Below, piece by piece: positions 50,825 through 61,100 of a DNA stretch of 64,000 nt. The notes beneath the pieces are model-generated. The model was given only the letters and a program-made list of their open reading frames with translations, was not told the origin of the DNA and ran no database searches. The number at the start of each line of letters is the position of its first letter. Within the stretch, counting starts at the first letter, position 1. The position numbers and the translations under genes are program-made. Origin of the DNA: Tribonema minus (lineage: Eukaryota > Sar > Xanthophyceae > Tribonematales > Tribonemataceae); assembly GCA_017506865.1 (NCBI GenBank), contig JAFCMP010000135.1, forward strand, positions 62,001 to 126,000. The letters are read 5' to 3'.

Positions 50825-53800
50825 GTGAGCACTGCTGCCCTCAGGCGCCCGTGATGTGAAGTTACCATTTTCACATCCGCAATGTGAAGTCACCAGCTTC
50901 ACATGGGTATGTGACCATCCAGGTCCCGACATGACTGTGTCTCGCATCACCTCACGCGCGTGGCATTCCAACCAACGCAGTGTTGACATCTATGTCTGAG
51001 CGTCACCACTATTCGTGTGGCTTCACGAACGCCATTCCGGCGTCGCGGCCACTGCAGCCCGTGATTTGACCCCCCGCCCCCCCCCCCGCGCATCGCCACA
51101 AGACCAAACGGAGCAAAGCACGCATGGTGATTCGCTCCTGAAACCCCCCTCACACGTGCTGCGCACGCCGTGCAGAAAGCGGCGCTGCCGCCGCCGCAGC
51201 AGGAAGAGGAGACGACGTCGTCCGCCGCCGCGGCCGCCGCCGCCGCTGCCGCCGCCGCCGCTGCCGCCGCCGCCGCCCCCCCTCAGCTCCCCCCCGCTTC
51301 GGCACCGGCGGCGTCGGAACCGGAGCTGATGCAGTCGGACGACGAGGGCAGCGGCAATGGCGGCGCGACGATGCAGGCAGCGGCGGCGGAGGCGCCCAAG
51401 GCGAAGGCGGCGGCGGCGGGGCGCAAGAAGACGAAGCGCGCGCCTAACGCGCCGCTCGCGGCCAAGAGCGCGTACATGTGCTTCTGCCAGGACCAGCGCC
51501 CCGCGGCGAAGGCGGCGCTGGGGAGGACGCCAAGGTGCGCAGGGGGGGGGGGGTAGGCTTGGCTCAAGTGTATTGTTTTATGTGTGAGTATGGGGGGGGG
51601 GGGGGAGGGAGGTGCATGGGGGGGGGGGGGGGGGGGGGAGGGAGGTGCGCAAGGGGGGGGGGAGGGAGGCCTGGGTGTATTGTTTTGTGTGTAATGGTGG
51701 TATGGAGGGGGGTTGCTGGGGGAGGACGCCAAGGTGCGCGCGGCATGGGGCGGGGGGGGGGGCAGGGGGGGTGGGCTTGGCTCGGGTGTATTGTTTTGTG
51801 TGTGATGGGGGTATGGGGGAGGGGGGGGCTGGCGGTGATGTTGGTATGGGGGGGGGGGGATTGGGGGCGGGTAGGCTTGGCTCGGGTATTGTGTTGTGCG
51901 CGCGGGTGTGTATATGTGTGGAGGGGGGGGTGGGGGGTAGGCTTCGCTCGGGTGTATTGTTTTGTGTGTGTGGTGCGGGTATGGGGGGAGGGGGAGGCTG
52001 CTGGGGGAGGACGCCAAGGTGCGCCTGACGTGGGGGGGGCAGGCTTGGCTTGGGGTATTGCGTCTTGTGTGTGATGGGGGTGGGGGGGAGGGTAACTGGG
52101 GGAGGACGCCAGGGTGCGCCTGACGTGGGGGGGCGTGTGGGGGGGAGGCGTAGGCTTGGCTTGGGTGTGTTGTTTTGTGTGTGATGGGGGTATGGGGGGG
52201 GGGAGGGGCGGGTTGACGTCAAGGTGCGCAACGGGGGGGGGGGGGGGGGGGTGCGTGGCTTGGGTGTATTGTTTTGTGCGATGGTATGGGGGGGGAGGTT
52301 GCTGGGGGAGGACGCCAAGGTGCGCGGGCAAGGGGGAGGGGGGTGGGGTAGGTTGGCTTGGGTGTATTTTGTTGTGTGCGATGGTGGTATGAGGGGGGTT
52401 TGCTGGGGAAGGACGCCAAGGGGCGGGGGTGGGCGGGGGGGGGGGGGGTAGGGGTAGGCTTGGCTTGAGAGTGTATTATTTTGTGTGTGATGGGGTATGG
52501 GGAGGGGGGGGGGGTGCTGGGGTGCTGGGGTAGGGGTAGCAGCCAGGGTAGCCATCCTGGACATCGCCAATGAATTCATAAGATGTTTGCTTGAAGTATT
52601 TGCACGCCTGTCCACAGGCGACGGAAGTGCTCAAGCGCCTCGGCGCCGAGTGGCAGGAGCTCGGCAAGCAGCCCCGCGCGCCCAACTTATCTATTTGTGA
52701 ATGGATCGTCGCCAATGAAACACTATTTAACTTGAAGTATACTGCACGTGTCCACAGGCGACGGAAGTGCTCAAGCGCCTCGGCGCCATGTGGCAGGACC
52801 TGGGCGAGGAGGCGTGCGGCAAGTACGTGGAGATTGTCATGTGAATTGTACTTTTTAATAATTATCGCTCAGGGCGCGAAAAAGCCCAGATGAATGGCAT
52901 CTAACATGAAGCTTTCATGTATTATGAACGAAACAATGAACATCGCCAATGAGAACAATATTTAGCCTGAAGAATATACTGCCTGCACGCATACGCAGGC
53001 GACGGAAGTGCTCAAGCGCCTCGGCGCCATGTGGCAGGCGCTCGGCGAGGAGGCGCGCGGCAAGTACGTGGAGATGGCTGCGGAGGACAAGATCCGCTAC
53101 GCGGTGAGTGAGGGGCGTGAATGCGCATGAACGTGAATGTGAATGCGCAGATGAGTGAATGAGAGGCGTGAATTGGGTAGTGGAGATGGCCGCGGAGGAC
53201 AAGATACGCTATGCGGTCAGTGAGGGGCGTGAATGCGCATGAACGTGAATGCGAATGCGCAGATGAGCGAATGCGAGACGTGAATTGGAGAAATGGGCGT
53301 GTTGGAAAAAACTGAACGAATGGTTGCGAGGCGCTGGCCGCGGAGGACAAGGTCCGCTATGCGGTGAGTGAGGGGCGTGAACGCGCATGAATGTGAATGT
53401 GAATGCGCAGATGAGTGAATGAGAGGCGTGAATTGGGTAGTGAACGAGCTTGAATGGATGAATGAGTGATTACGAGGCGTGGACCGGCGTGAATTCCGGG
53501 GAGGGCGAGTTGCGGTGAGCGAGCGCATGAACGCGGAGATGAATGAATGATTTTAATGAATGAGAGGCGCAGAGCCGACATGAACGCCAGCAGAGGCGGG
53601 CCTTGCAGTGAGCGAACACACGCTGGTGCCATTCGCGTGAATGCAGGGCTGCATGAATGTGTGAATGAGAGGCGTGAACAGGCGTTCATGCCATTGGAGA
53701 GGGGGGCTGTGCGGCGAGTGATGCGCGAGCGGGCGAGCTGTCAGTGCTCGCCGCCGCTCCGTGAACGAGGCCGAGGCCCCTTCAGGGTTACGGCAAGCCA

Positions 53801-55293
53801 AATCACCTTAGGCAGCGTGCGTGCGGGCTATGCAGCCCTAGTTGTCTTTTGTCTTTTGGGAACTCTGTTCATCGCTGACGCTGATCATGTGTGCGTGTGC
53901 GTGTGTATGTGCTCCGCAGAATGAGATGAGCAACTACGATGGCCCCCTGATCACGCACGTGAGCTAGCCCTCGCTGCCTCTCGCCTTGAAAAGATGCGGT
54001 TCAAATTTGTCAAAGGTCCCGCGCGCTATGCAGCCCTTGTTGGGGGCTTTTGTCTTTCCGGACGTCTGCTCATCGCTGACACCGTGTTTCTGCACGCGTG
54101 CGCGCTGCGCAGAACGAGATGAGCAACTACGATGGCCCCCTTAAGGTGCCTGCCAAGCGGCCCGCCAAGAAGGACCCCAACGCGCCGCCCGCTGCCAAGA
54201 CGGCGTTCAACTTCTATCAGGTGACGCTCAAGAACTTGAAGTTGGAAGAAGGATCCATCGCGAGTCCAATTCATCGCGAGTCACACAACAAGTGGTGTTG
54301 TAAGGTTGTTTGAGATTTTAAACTTCCGCGTCTGCCGACCGTTCCCTGAAATACCCGTCGCTCCGCGCCCAGATCAGGGAGGGCACGAAGACCATGCAGC
54401 GCACTTGTCGCGTGTGTTCGACGTTTGTTGCAGACCAATGGCACAGTGCTCAGGCGGCCCACTGTAGCGCACTCTCGTTCTCGCAGACTTTCAATCACTT
54501 GCTGACATTGGCTGATTCCTCCGAAATGGCCATTGCTGCGCGCCTCAGACAGAGGCGACCTACTTCAGAAAACTCACTTGCTCGCAGACTTTGAATGACT
54601 GACTGACTGACTAACCATTGGCTGATTGCTCCCAAATGCCCATCGCTCCGCGCCCAGATCATACAGCAAGTGGTGTTGTAAGCTTGTTTTGAGATTCTGA
54701 GCCTTCCTCATCTGCTGACCATCATCCCGATTGCCCGTTTCGCCGCGCCTCAGATCGAGGCGACCTACTTCAGAAAACTCGCTTTTCTTGGAAACGAGAC
54801 ATTGAATGACTGACCGACTGACATTGGCTGATGGTTCCCAAAGTCCTGTTGCTGCGCGCCTCAGATCATACAGCAAGTGGCGTCATCAGCTTGTTTTGAG
54901 ATTTTGAGCCTTCCTCATCTGCTGACCGTTATCCCAATTGCCCGTTGCTACGCGCGTCGTTGCGCGCTCAGATGGAGGCGCGGGACGGCATGAAGCTGCG
55001 GCACCCCGAGGCGGGCGCGACTCATTGCTGCGCGCCTCAGATCGAGGCGACCTACTTCAGAAAACCTGTATTTTCTTGGAGACGAGACTTTGAATGACGG
55101 ACTGACTGGCATTTGCTGATTGTTCCAAAATGCTCAGATGGAGGCGCGGGACGGCATGAAGCTGCGGCACCCCGAGGCGGGCGCAAATGACATCTCGCGT
55201 CTCGTCGCGGCCGCGTGGAGGGAGCTCACGCCGGCCCAGAAGCTCGAGTACGACGAGAAGGCCAAGAACGACAAGGACCGCGTGGCGCAAGAG
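50579..55293 (+). CDS. Two-HMG-box nuclear protein with Lys-rich N-terminus (3' end uncertain)
   Basis: Exons 50579-50824, 51176-51534, 52999-53103, 54113-54220 and 55138-55293, about 325 aa to this point. Exon 1 is almost entirely Lys/Glu. Exon 2 has a 20-residue Ala run, an acidic patch and the start of HMG box 1 (RAPNAPLAAKSAYMCFCQDQ RP). Exon 3 finishes box 1. Exons 4 and 5 are box 2. Expected role: bending DNA in chromatin, as for HMGB proteins. Exon 2 is one base short of the phase needed. The end is either readthrough of the last donor (VTAQCH, TGA-free to TAG at 55312) or an unseen acidic exon. Confidence 0.88.
51176..51534 (+). CDS. HMG gene exon 2: poly-Ala, acidic patch, HMG box 1 first half
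   Basis: KAALPPPQQEEETTSS, about 18 Ala, then SEPELMQSDDEGS and RKKTKRAPNAPLAAKSAYMC FCQDQRP. The last codons read LGRTPR as written. With GGGGG instead of GGGG at 51520-51523 they read LGEDAK, the expected box sequence and phase 0. Confidence 0.82.
51535..52560 (+). repeat. G-rich minisatellite built from HMG exon 2 donor echoes (about 10 units)
   Basis: Units of about 80-130 bp: GGCTTGGCTCGGGTGTATTG TTTTGTGTGTGATGGGGGTATG plus a G-run, of which at least five (at about 51714, 52002, 52096, 52303 and 52402) also contain CTGGGGGAGGACGCCAAG|GTGCGC, the exon 2 end and donor. G-runs of 8-16 bases occur in most units. Confidence 0.93.
52612..52860 (+). repeat. Cassette echoes of HMG exon 3 acceptor (2 copies)
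   Basis: CCACAG|GCGACGGAAGTGCTCAAGCG at 52619 and 52759. Copy 1 stays homologous for about 60 bases, copy 2 for about 80 (through GGCAAGTACGTGGAGAT). The preceding intron (CATCGCCAATGA..., CTTGAAGTAT..TGCACG) is duplicated too. Confidence 0.95.
52999..53103 (+). CDS. HMG gene exon 3: HMG box 1 second half
   Basis: ATEVLKRLGAMWQALGEEAR GKYVEMAAEDKIRYA, with the L...W..L......Y...A..DK.RY pattern of an HMG box. Chosen over the two upstream copies (52619, 52759) because only it keeps the full box and a donor. Confidence 0.92.
53165..53535 (+). repeat. Junction echoes of HMG exon 3 donor (2-3 copies)
   Basis: GTGGAGATGGCCGCGGAGGACAAGATACGCTATGCG|GTCAGTGAGG at 53179-53225, GCCGCGGAGGACAAGGTCCGCTATGCG|GTGAGTGAGG at 53335-53372, and a faint third near 53500. 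The GAATG-rich intron is copied each time. Confidence 0.95.
53915..53968 (+). repeat. Junction echo of HMG exon 4 acceptor
   Basis: CTCCGCAG|AATGAGATGAGCAACTACGATGGCCCCCT at 53912-53949, nearly identical to the first 34 bases of exon 4, then it diverges into ATCACGCAC|GTGAGC. Confidence 0.95.
54113..54220 (+). CDS. HMG gene exon 4: linker and HMG box 2 start
   Basis: NEMSNYDGPLKVPAKRPAKK DPNAPPAAKTAFNFYQ; KKDPNAP..A...F.F is the canonical box start. Phase 0, 36 codons. Confidence 0.93.
54360..55070 (+). repeat. Junction echoes of HMG exon 5 acceptor (4-5 copies)
   Basis: CGCGC..CAGAT(C/G)GAGGCG(A/C)... at about 54550, 54750, 54970 and 55035, with the intron string TTTGAATGAC.GACTGAC and TTGGCTGATTGTTCC copied. 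The copy at 54972-55018 is the closest (MEARDGMKLRHPEAGA). Confidence 0.85.
55138..55293 (+). CDS. HMG gene exon 5: HMG box 2 remainder
   Basis: MEARDGMKLRHPEAGANDIS RLVAAAWRELTPAQKLEYDE KAKNDKDRVAQE: W..L......Y...A..DK.R of the second box. Phase 0. Donor CAAGAG|GTGACT. Confidence 0.93.
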
Positions 55294-55444
55294 GTGACTG
55301 CACAATGCCATTAGCAAGCCGCAGAAGTGTCACATATACGCAAGGTGTATGAAGTAACGGCGCAATACTATCATATTTGCAAAGCAGAAGTATGCACACG
55401 AGATGTACAAAGTATATACTTCGAAGTAGTTCGCGTACATGTTT

Positions 55445-56095
55445 ACAGTACACTTGCTTGGTGGAGTACGGCGAGAAGGCCACGAACGACAAGGACCGCG
55501 TGGCGCAGGAGGTGGTGGTGCAATGCGCACGCGCTACCTGAGCAGAGAACGTATTCCTTGAAGTATGTACATACACAAGTTATTTTTGATATTTGTTACC
55601 TCTGATACTATTGCTTGGTAGAGGACGACGAGAAGGCCACTAACGACGAGGCGCATGTGGCGCAAGAGGTAATGGCGCAACGCTATCGGCAAAGAAGAGG
55701 TTTCCAGAAGAGTATACACAAGGTATACGTACATTTGTAGTACACTTGCTTGGTGGAGTACAGTGAGAAGGCCTCTAACGACAAGGCGCGCGTGGCGCAA
55801 GAGGTGACGACTCGACACGACGCGCACGCGCTACCTGAGGCAGAGCACCGTTTCCCAGCAGCATGTGCACGAGGGTATCATACCATCTATTTATAGTGCG
55901 CTTGCTTGGTGGGGGACGTTGAGAGCGTCGCGAACGACAAGGGGCGCGTAGCGGGCAAGGGAAGGCGGCAACGCGAACTACAAGCAAGAGGTCTCCAAAT
56001 GTATACACAAGGTATACGTACATATTTAGAGTACACTTGCTTGGTGAAGTATGATGTGAAGGCCACAAACGACCAGGCGCGCGTTACGTCCTGCA
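55445..56095 (+). repeat. Junction echoes of HMG exon 5 donor (5 copies)
   Basis: GAGTACGGCGAGAAGGCCACGAACGACAAGGACCGCGTGGCGCAGGAG|GTG at 55462-55515, then drifting copies at 55622-55670, 55755-55806, 55910-55950 and 56045-56085. Spacing is about 130-155 bp. Confidence 0.93.
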
Positions 56096-57424
56096 GTGTT
56101 TCACCTGTGCACAAAGTGAGTTTGTGGCACATGCGCAAGTGCATGGGAGCAAAGTATCTACTCAAGTATACACTTCAGTACAGAGTGTGCAGGGGACGCA
56201 GACGCAGCAAGCACGCCTGCATGCTACGGCGCAGCATTTGGGACTCCTTTACAGAGAGTGTCGGTTGCTGCGCAGGGGCGGGAGCGTTCATGATGACGCT
56301 CAACAGGGGCATGCACAACGCTCATCAAACTGAGCACTGCGCTGATGTCACCGTACTGCCTCAGCTGCCTTGAACTGGTATATGCATTGGTTACTAAACA
56401 CAACATGGTCTTGCGTTCTTGGGCTGTGTGGTCCGCGCGCGTGAGGACGGCGCAGGTCCAGCGGCTGCACGCACTCCAGCTGCCGCATGCGTCAAGCAGC
56501 GAGCCCCATGCACTTCAAGTTTGGGTGCAAATTGCCACTGCAAGGCCCGTCGGCCCCCGCACTCAGCGCCGCCAACGCAACTGTCAGATTCATTTCCGAG
56601 CTTGAAGTTGGTGAAGGCCAGCCTTAGCACCAGCGGCGCTCGACGTGGTGCCGCCTCGCCGTCGTCCGCAGCACGTGTCAGCGCGTGCATCGCGTCGTGC
56701 ACTCGACTGCGCGCTGCGCATGCGGTCGACGTCACCTCGCGTAACGCGCTCGCGGGGGTCACCCCTCGAGCCGATCCCAACGTCAACTTAGCCCTGGAGC
56801 TCACCCATCAACTTCAAGCCCTAACCTTCAGCCGCTCTCTGTCGCCGCTTCCTGCCTCTCGCAGCTGCTGGTGTATCACGCCAATGGCGGCAGGCCTGCG
56901 ACGTGACCGGGGCGTGCGTGCGCGGCAGCGACGCCACGTTGAAGTTGAAGTAGGGAGGTTTCCATGTGTGGAGCGCGCACACTGCCGTTTGTTCGTCGTT
57001 CGAGGCATCGTAACGTGTGTGTCTGTACAAGTGCGTGCGCATGCGTGACGAGGGAGCGGTGGTGACGTGTGCCTACTGATGCAGCAGCGCTCGTCAGCTG
57101 ACACCAAAGCTCAAGCTCGTAAAGACAGCGGTGCCACCGAAGCGCGCCATGTAAATATTCTTTCAAGTACCTGATCCTCTGCCAGCGGCCGCCATCGTCG
57201 TCTCTGTATTTCTTACTGTACCTTGCGTTGCGCGGCGCTGACTGTTGCATGGTGGTTCCCAACACTGTGGTGCTGCCTGCGTCGGGCATAGGTGTGGGCG
57301 GCACATTGTGAACCTCCTGTGTCGGGCTACATACCAGCTGAAGCTGGCCTACCTAACACTTCAGAGCTCTCCATACTGAACACCCATGCCTTGAACGCCA
57401 AAAAGCTTGCACAAAGAAGTCTTT

Positions 57425-57572
57425 TGACTACTGTGGATATGGTGGCACTGTTTGATTCTGGCCAATTGCCGCAGCAGCGGCGACCACGGTTATCGGTGGA
57501 AGGCACTGGCGGCTACCCACATCTTGTCACCTAGAGCTCTTTGTACGATCTTTTGATTCGTTTCCATGCATG
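57425..57572 (+). repeat. Dispersed repeat, copy 2
   Basis: Collinear partner of 47222-47385, 10 kb away and outside any exon. It is not an echo of a neighbouring exon, so it may be a mobile or segmentally duplicated fragment. Confidence 0.8.
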
Positions 57573-58119
57573 AGAGGGGTCAAGCTGTCTTTCTGCAAGC
57601 CTCTGAGGCCTGCGTCTATGTTGACCATACATACCCCCATCAGACACGATCACGTGACAAAAGTGGGCGTGATTCATGCAGGCGGTGAAGCTGGGAAACA
57701 AAGCTGCTGTCAGGCGGTCATGTGCAAAGTTTTCCTGCTGCTGGTGAGAAGCGTAGGCTCACGTAGGGTTAAGTGCAGCCAACTTCAACCCAGTGCGTGC
57801 GTGATGCCCCTCATATAAAACTCGTGTCAAGCATGCTATGAATGCGTTCGCTGCGCTTTTGTGAGTGTGATGGTTGCAGCTCACCGATGCCGTGCTCGCA
57901 TGTAGTTTTGGCTGCAGTGTTGTAATTAGGCTGCATTCAAAACTCTGTTCTGAAAGCAGCCTATTAGACGGCAAGTGGCACGTGGCTAGTTGCAGGCACG
58001 GGGGGAGGTGTACCAGCAGATCACCTGCGCTGTGCAGCGCCAGGAACCCTTCAAGACGATGCAACAGCGATAGGCCGGACTGCACATCGCAGAGTGGCGC
58101 ATCGCAGGCGGCAGAGATC

Positions 58120-61100
58120 ATGATTCTGCGACATTCTACAGTTGCAGTTGTGCTCGCTGTGCTCTCGCTAGCCAGCACAGCTGGCGCGTCTGGATTGCCT
58201 TCTGGCTGGACTCTGCACTATCACGACGGCAGACCTTATGTGAGTGACCCAATCGATCTCTGGTTCTCACAACGAACCAACCTCTGAAATCCGTGTGTGT
58301 GCACTCTCTCGAGTGTGGATCTTGCACGCGTTTCTGCATCATCAGCTTTCTGCTTGATGCCACCGCTTGCCTCTAGGTGCATGCAAGCGCACACGAAGCG
58401 CAAAGCCGTGGACCTTCTTTGCGATCTTGCTTCAACGCCCAGCTACTTCACATTCGTACTCCTCAATGTTGCATCTGCTGTGTGTATGCACCCTGGCTTC
58501 GAACGGCGCCAACCCAATCCAGTACTTCAACAAGCAGGTGAGCAACTGCATACACATAACACGGCCTGCAGCCTGCAGCGCAGCACACGTCCCACTCGGA
58601 AAACCACCTGCACTCGAATCAAATCTATACTCTGCAGCTATGTGCTAGTCTCGATGCTGACGCGTTCCGATGCACAGATCCGTTGTAACGCTGCGGCACG
58701 GTGCGTGCTGCGTTCACCGTTGCTGATTGGTCAGATTCTAGTTCAGAAGCGCGAATGTGCTTGACAGCGGCGGCCTGATGGCAGCGCTCAGGTATGCACT
58801 TGCGTCCCACTGGTTAAAGCATTCTTTCACGGCTGTTGATGCAACTGCTGTGATGATACTCAATGCCCAACAGTACCAGCGCGCTGTAGCCTTTCCAGTG
58901 CCAGTGCATGCCGTGCTGCCGCACACGCGTGCCTGGACATGTGCAACTGCAAGCATGATGGCCTCAGCGCTGCAACATTCCTTCCATTGCACCGCCCCAA
59001 TTTCTTCCGCGCCAGACCGGCGTGACGACCTGGGAAGCGCCGCAAGGCGACGACCCCCGCGCACAACAGCCGCAGCGCAGCAGCGCGCGAAAGCCCCAGC
59101 AGCACGAATCAGCGGACACGACAGAACCGCCCGGCGCCGGCACAGGCAGCAACTGGTTTGGCCTGGGCAAGGGCGCGCGGGGGCTGGGGGAGGGGGCGCC
59201 CGATGCAAATGAGGGGGGTGACAGGGGGTATGATGCTGAGCGTGGTGGCCCGTACGTTGCCGCGCCGGAGTCGTACAGCGCGGGGTGGCAGGGCGAATAC
59301 GCCGGCGAATACGCAGACGACTACGGCAGCCGCGCGACTGTAGATGACGGTGACAGTCGCCGCGGAGCAGCGCTGCCCGCGCAGGAGGCGCCGCCAGAAC
59401 TGCAGCAGCAGCAGCAGCAGCAGGGGGCGTTTGGGGAGTATGGCGCGAGCGGCACCGGTGGGTTTCAGGAGGGCGGTGCTGCTGCCACGGCGGCAGCGGA
59501 GCAGCAGCAGCAGCAGCAGGATGAGGAGGCCTGGCCGGAGTACGACTACAGCTTGTACACGGATGACTTCACGCTGCAGCCGGAGGCCCATGCGCCCGCG
59601 GACACCCCGGGCCCTTACTCTGGCTGGCAACCCAGTGACGCCGCCGGACAGCAGGGGCATGCCTTTGAGCCGCAAGCTGAAGCAGGGGCAGCCGCTGCTG
59701 CTGCGGAAGTGGGGTCGGGGGGCGAGGCAGCAGGCGGCGCTGACGCATACGGCACTGTCTACGACAGCAGCGTGGCCGCGGCGGCGGCGGCAGCAGCGGC
59801 GGACGCGACGGCAGCAGCGGCGGGCGGCGCCGCAGGCGATGCGGACGGCAGCGCGTTCCCCGTCGTCGAGGACCTGAGCGCTGCTGCTGCTGCTGATGGC
59901 AGCGAGCAGCCGCAGCGCTCCGCGGAGCGTACGCTGTCGCTGGCGCTGGAGCAGGAGCTGGAGGACGCGCGCGTGGCGCTGGCGGCGGCGCGGCGCGAGT
60001 GCGCGGCGCTGGCGCTGAGCGCGGGCGCGGCAACGGCGGCGCTGGACGCGTGCAAGACGCGCGCGGCGGAGGCGGCGGCGGCGGCAGCGGCGGCGCGCGC
60101 GCGCGCGGCGGCGGCGGAGGGCGAGCTCGGCGCGGCGCAGGTGAGCGCGCAGTTGAACTTAAAATAACAGGCATGTATGTAAGTACTTCGCGAAGCATGT
60201 GCTTTTAATCTTGTCAGGCGCGCCGACGCTGAGGCAGCAAGCAGAGTTTGACGCTAGCAGGCGTGCATCCAGCTTCGCTGCGGTGCGTGCGGCGCCTGGG
60301 CGGAACGGCGGCGGCGCCTGCCGCGCTGCAGTATTTCTGACGCGCAGCTGGCAGACGCAGCAGTGCTCGGCGCCAGCGGCGGGACATGGCGGTGCAGCAA
60401 TGCATGCGCTCGGGGGGCTGGGCTTGCAAGAGGAGTCAGCTGAAAGCTGGCGCCGCCGCGCAGGCGGCGCACACGACAGTCGCACATCGCCGCTGTCGCC
60501 TTGGCGCATAGCTGCAACGGCGCACGCATGTCGCTCCTGCCAGGAGCCGCCTGCGGCCGACGTGCGTCGCTGAACCCTGACCCCGCCCCTGAACATCAGT
60601 TGCATTGAACAGCGGGTCTCCTCAGGCTGGAAAAAACGGTATGCACACGGGCTCTTATGCCAAATCCTGGAGCGCATTGCGCGGCAAAGGCTCTGCAGCC
60701 GCACACGCTGGCGTGCGCGCGCTGGCAGGTGGTTCGTACATGCTGCATCACACGACGACGGGTTATTTGGTATGGTGCCGAAAGAGACCTGCCGACCCTT
60801 TTCATAATCAAACTTGAAACTTGAAGTCGAAGTTGCATTGAAGAGCAGGTGCCCATAGGCTGGTTGACAGGACGCACACGGGCTTCGTTGCCAAGTCTCA
60901 GAGGGCGTTGCGCGGAGATGGTTCGTGCAGGCTGCACGACTCTTTTTCGTTGATATGGTGCCTGCGGAAAGATGTGGTGACACCCCCCACAGAATCGAGG
61001 TTGAAGCTGAAGTTGGTAACTGTAACACCGCTTCGGCCGCGTGGCTGCTGTTGATGCGGCAGGGCCCGTCACTGTCGCGGTCCGCAGCTCGCTGCAGCAA

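Larger units (their letters stand above)
55315..58119. other. Region between HMG and WW genes
   Basis: Donor echoes (to 56095), an unassigned GC-rich stretch 56420-57040 that is open in several frames but has no domain I recognise, and the dispersed repeat at 57425. A 3' HMG exon may be hidden here. Confidence 0.45.

Noticed and set aside
51564-52615. Long Pro/His-rich minus-strand frames
   Set aside because: Antisense of the G-rich minisatellite; the composition is fully explained by tandem repetition.
52619-52850. Upstream copies of HMG exon 3 as the true or mutually exclusive exons
   Set aside because: Both lose the box sequence before its end (PRAPNLS..., then VEIVM and a stop) and lack a proper donor.
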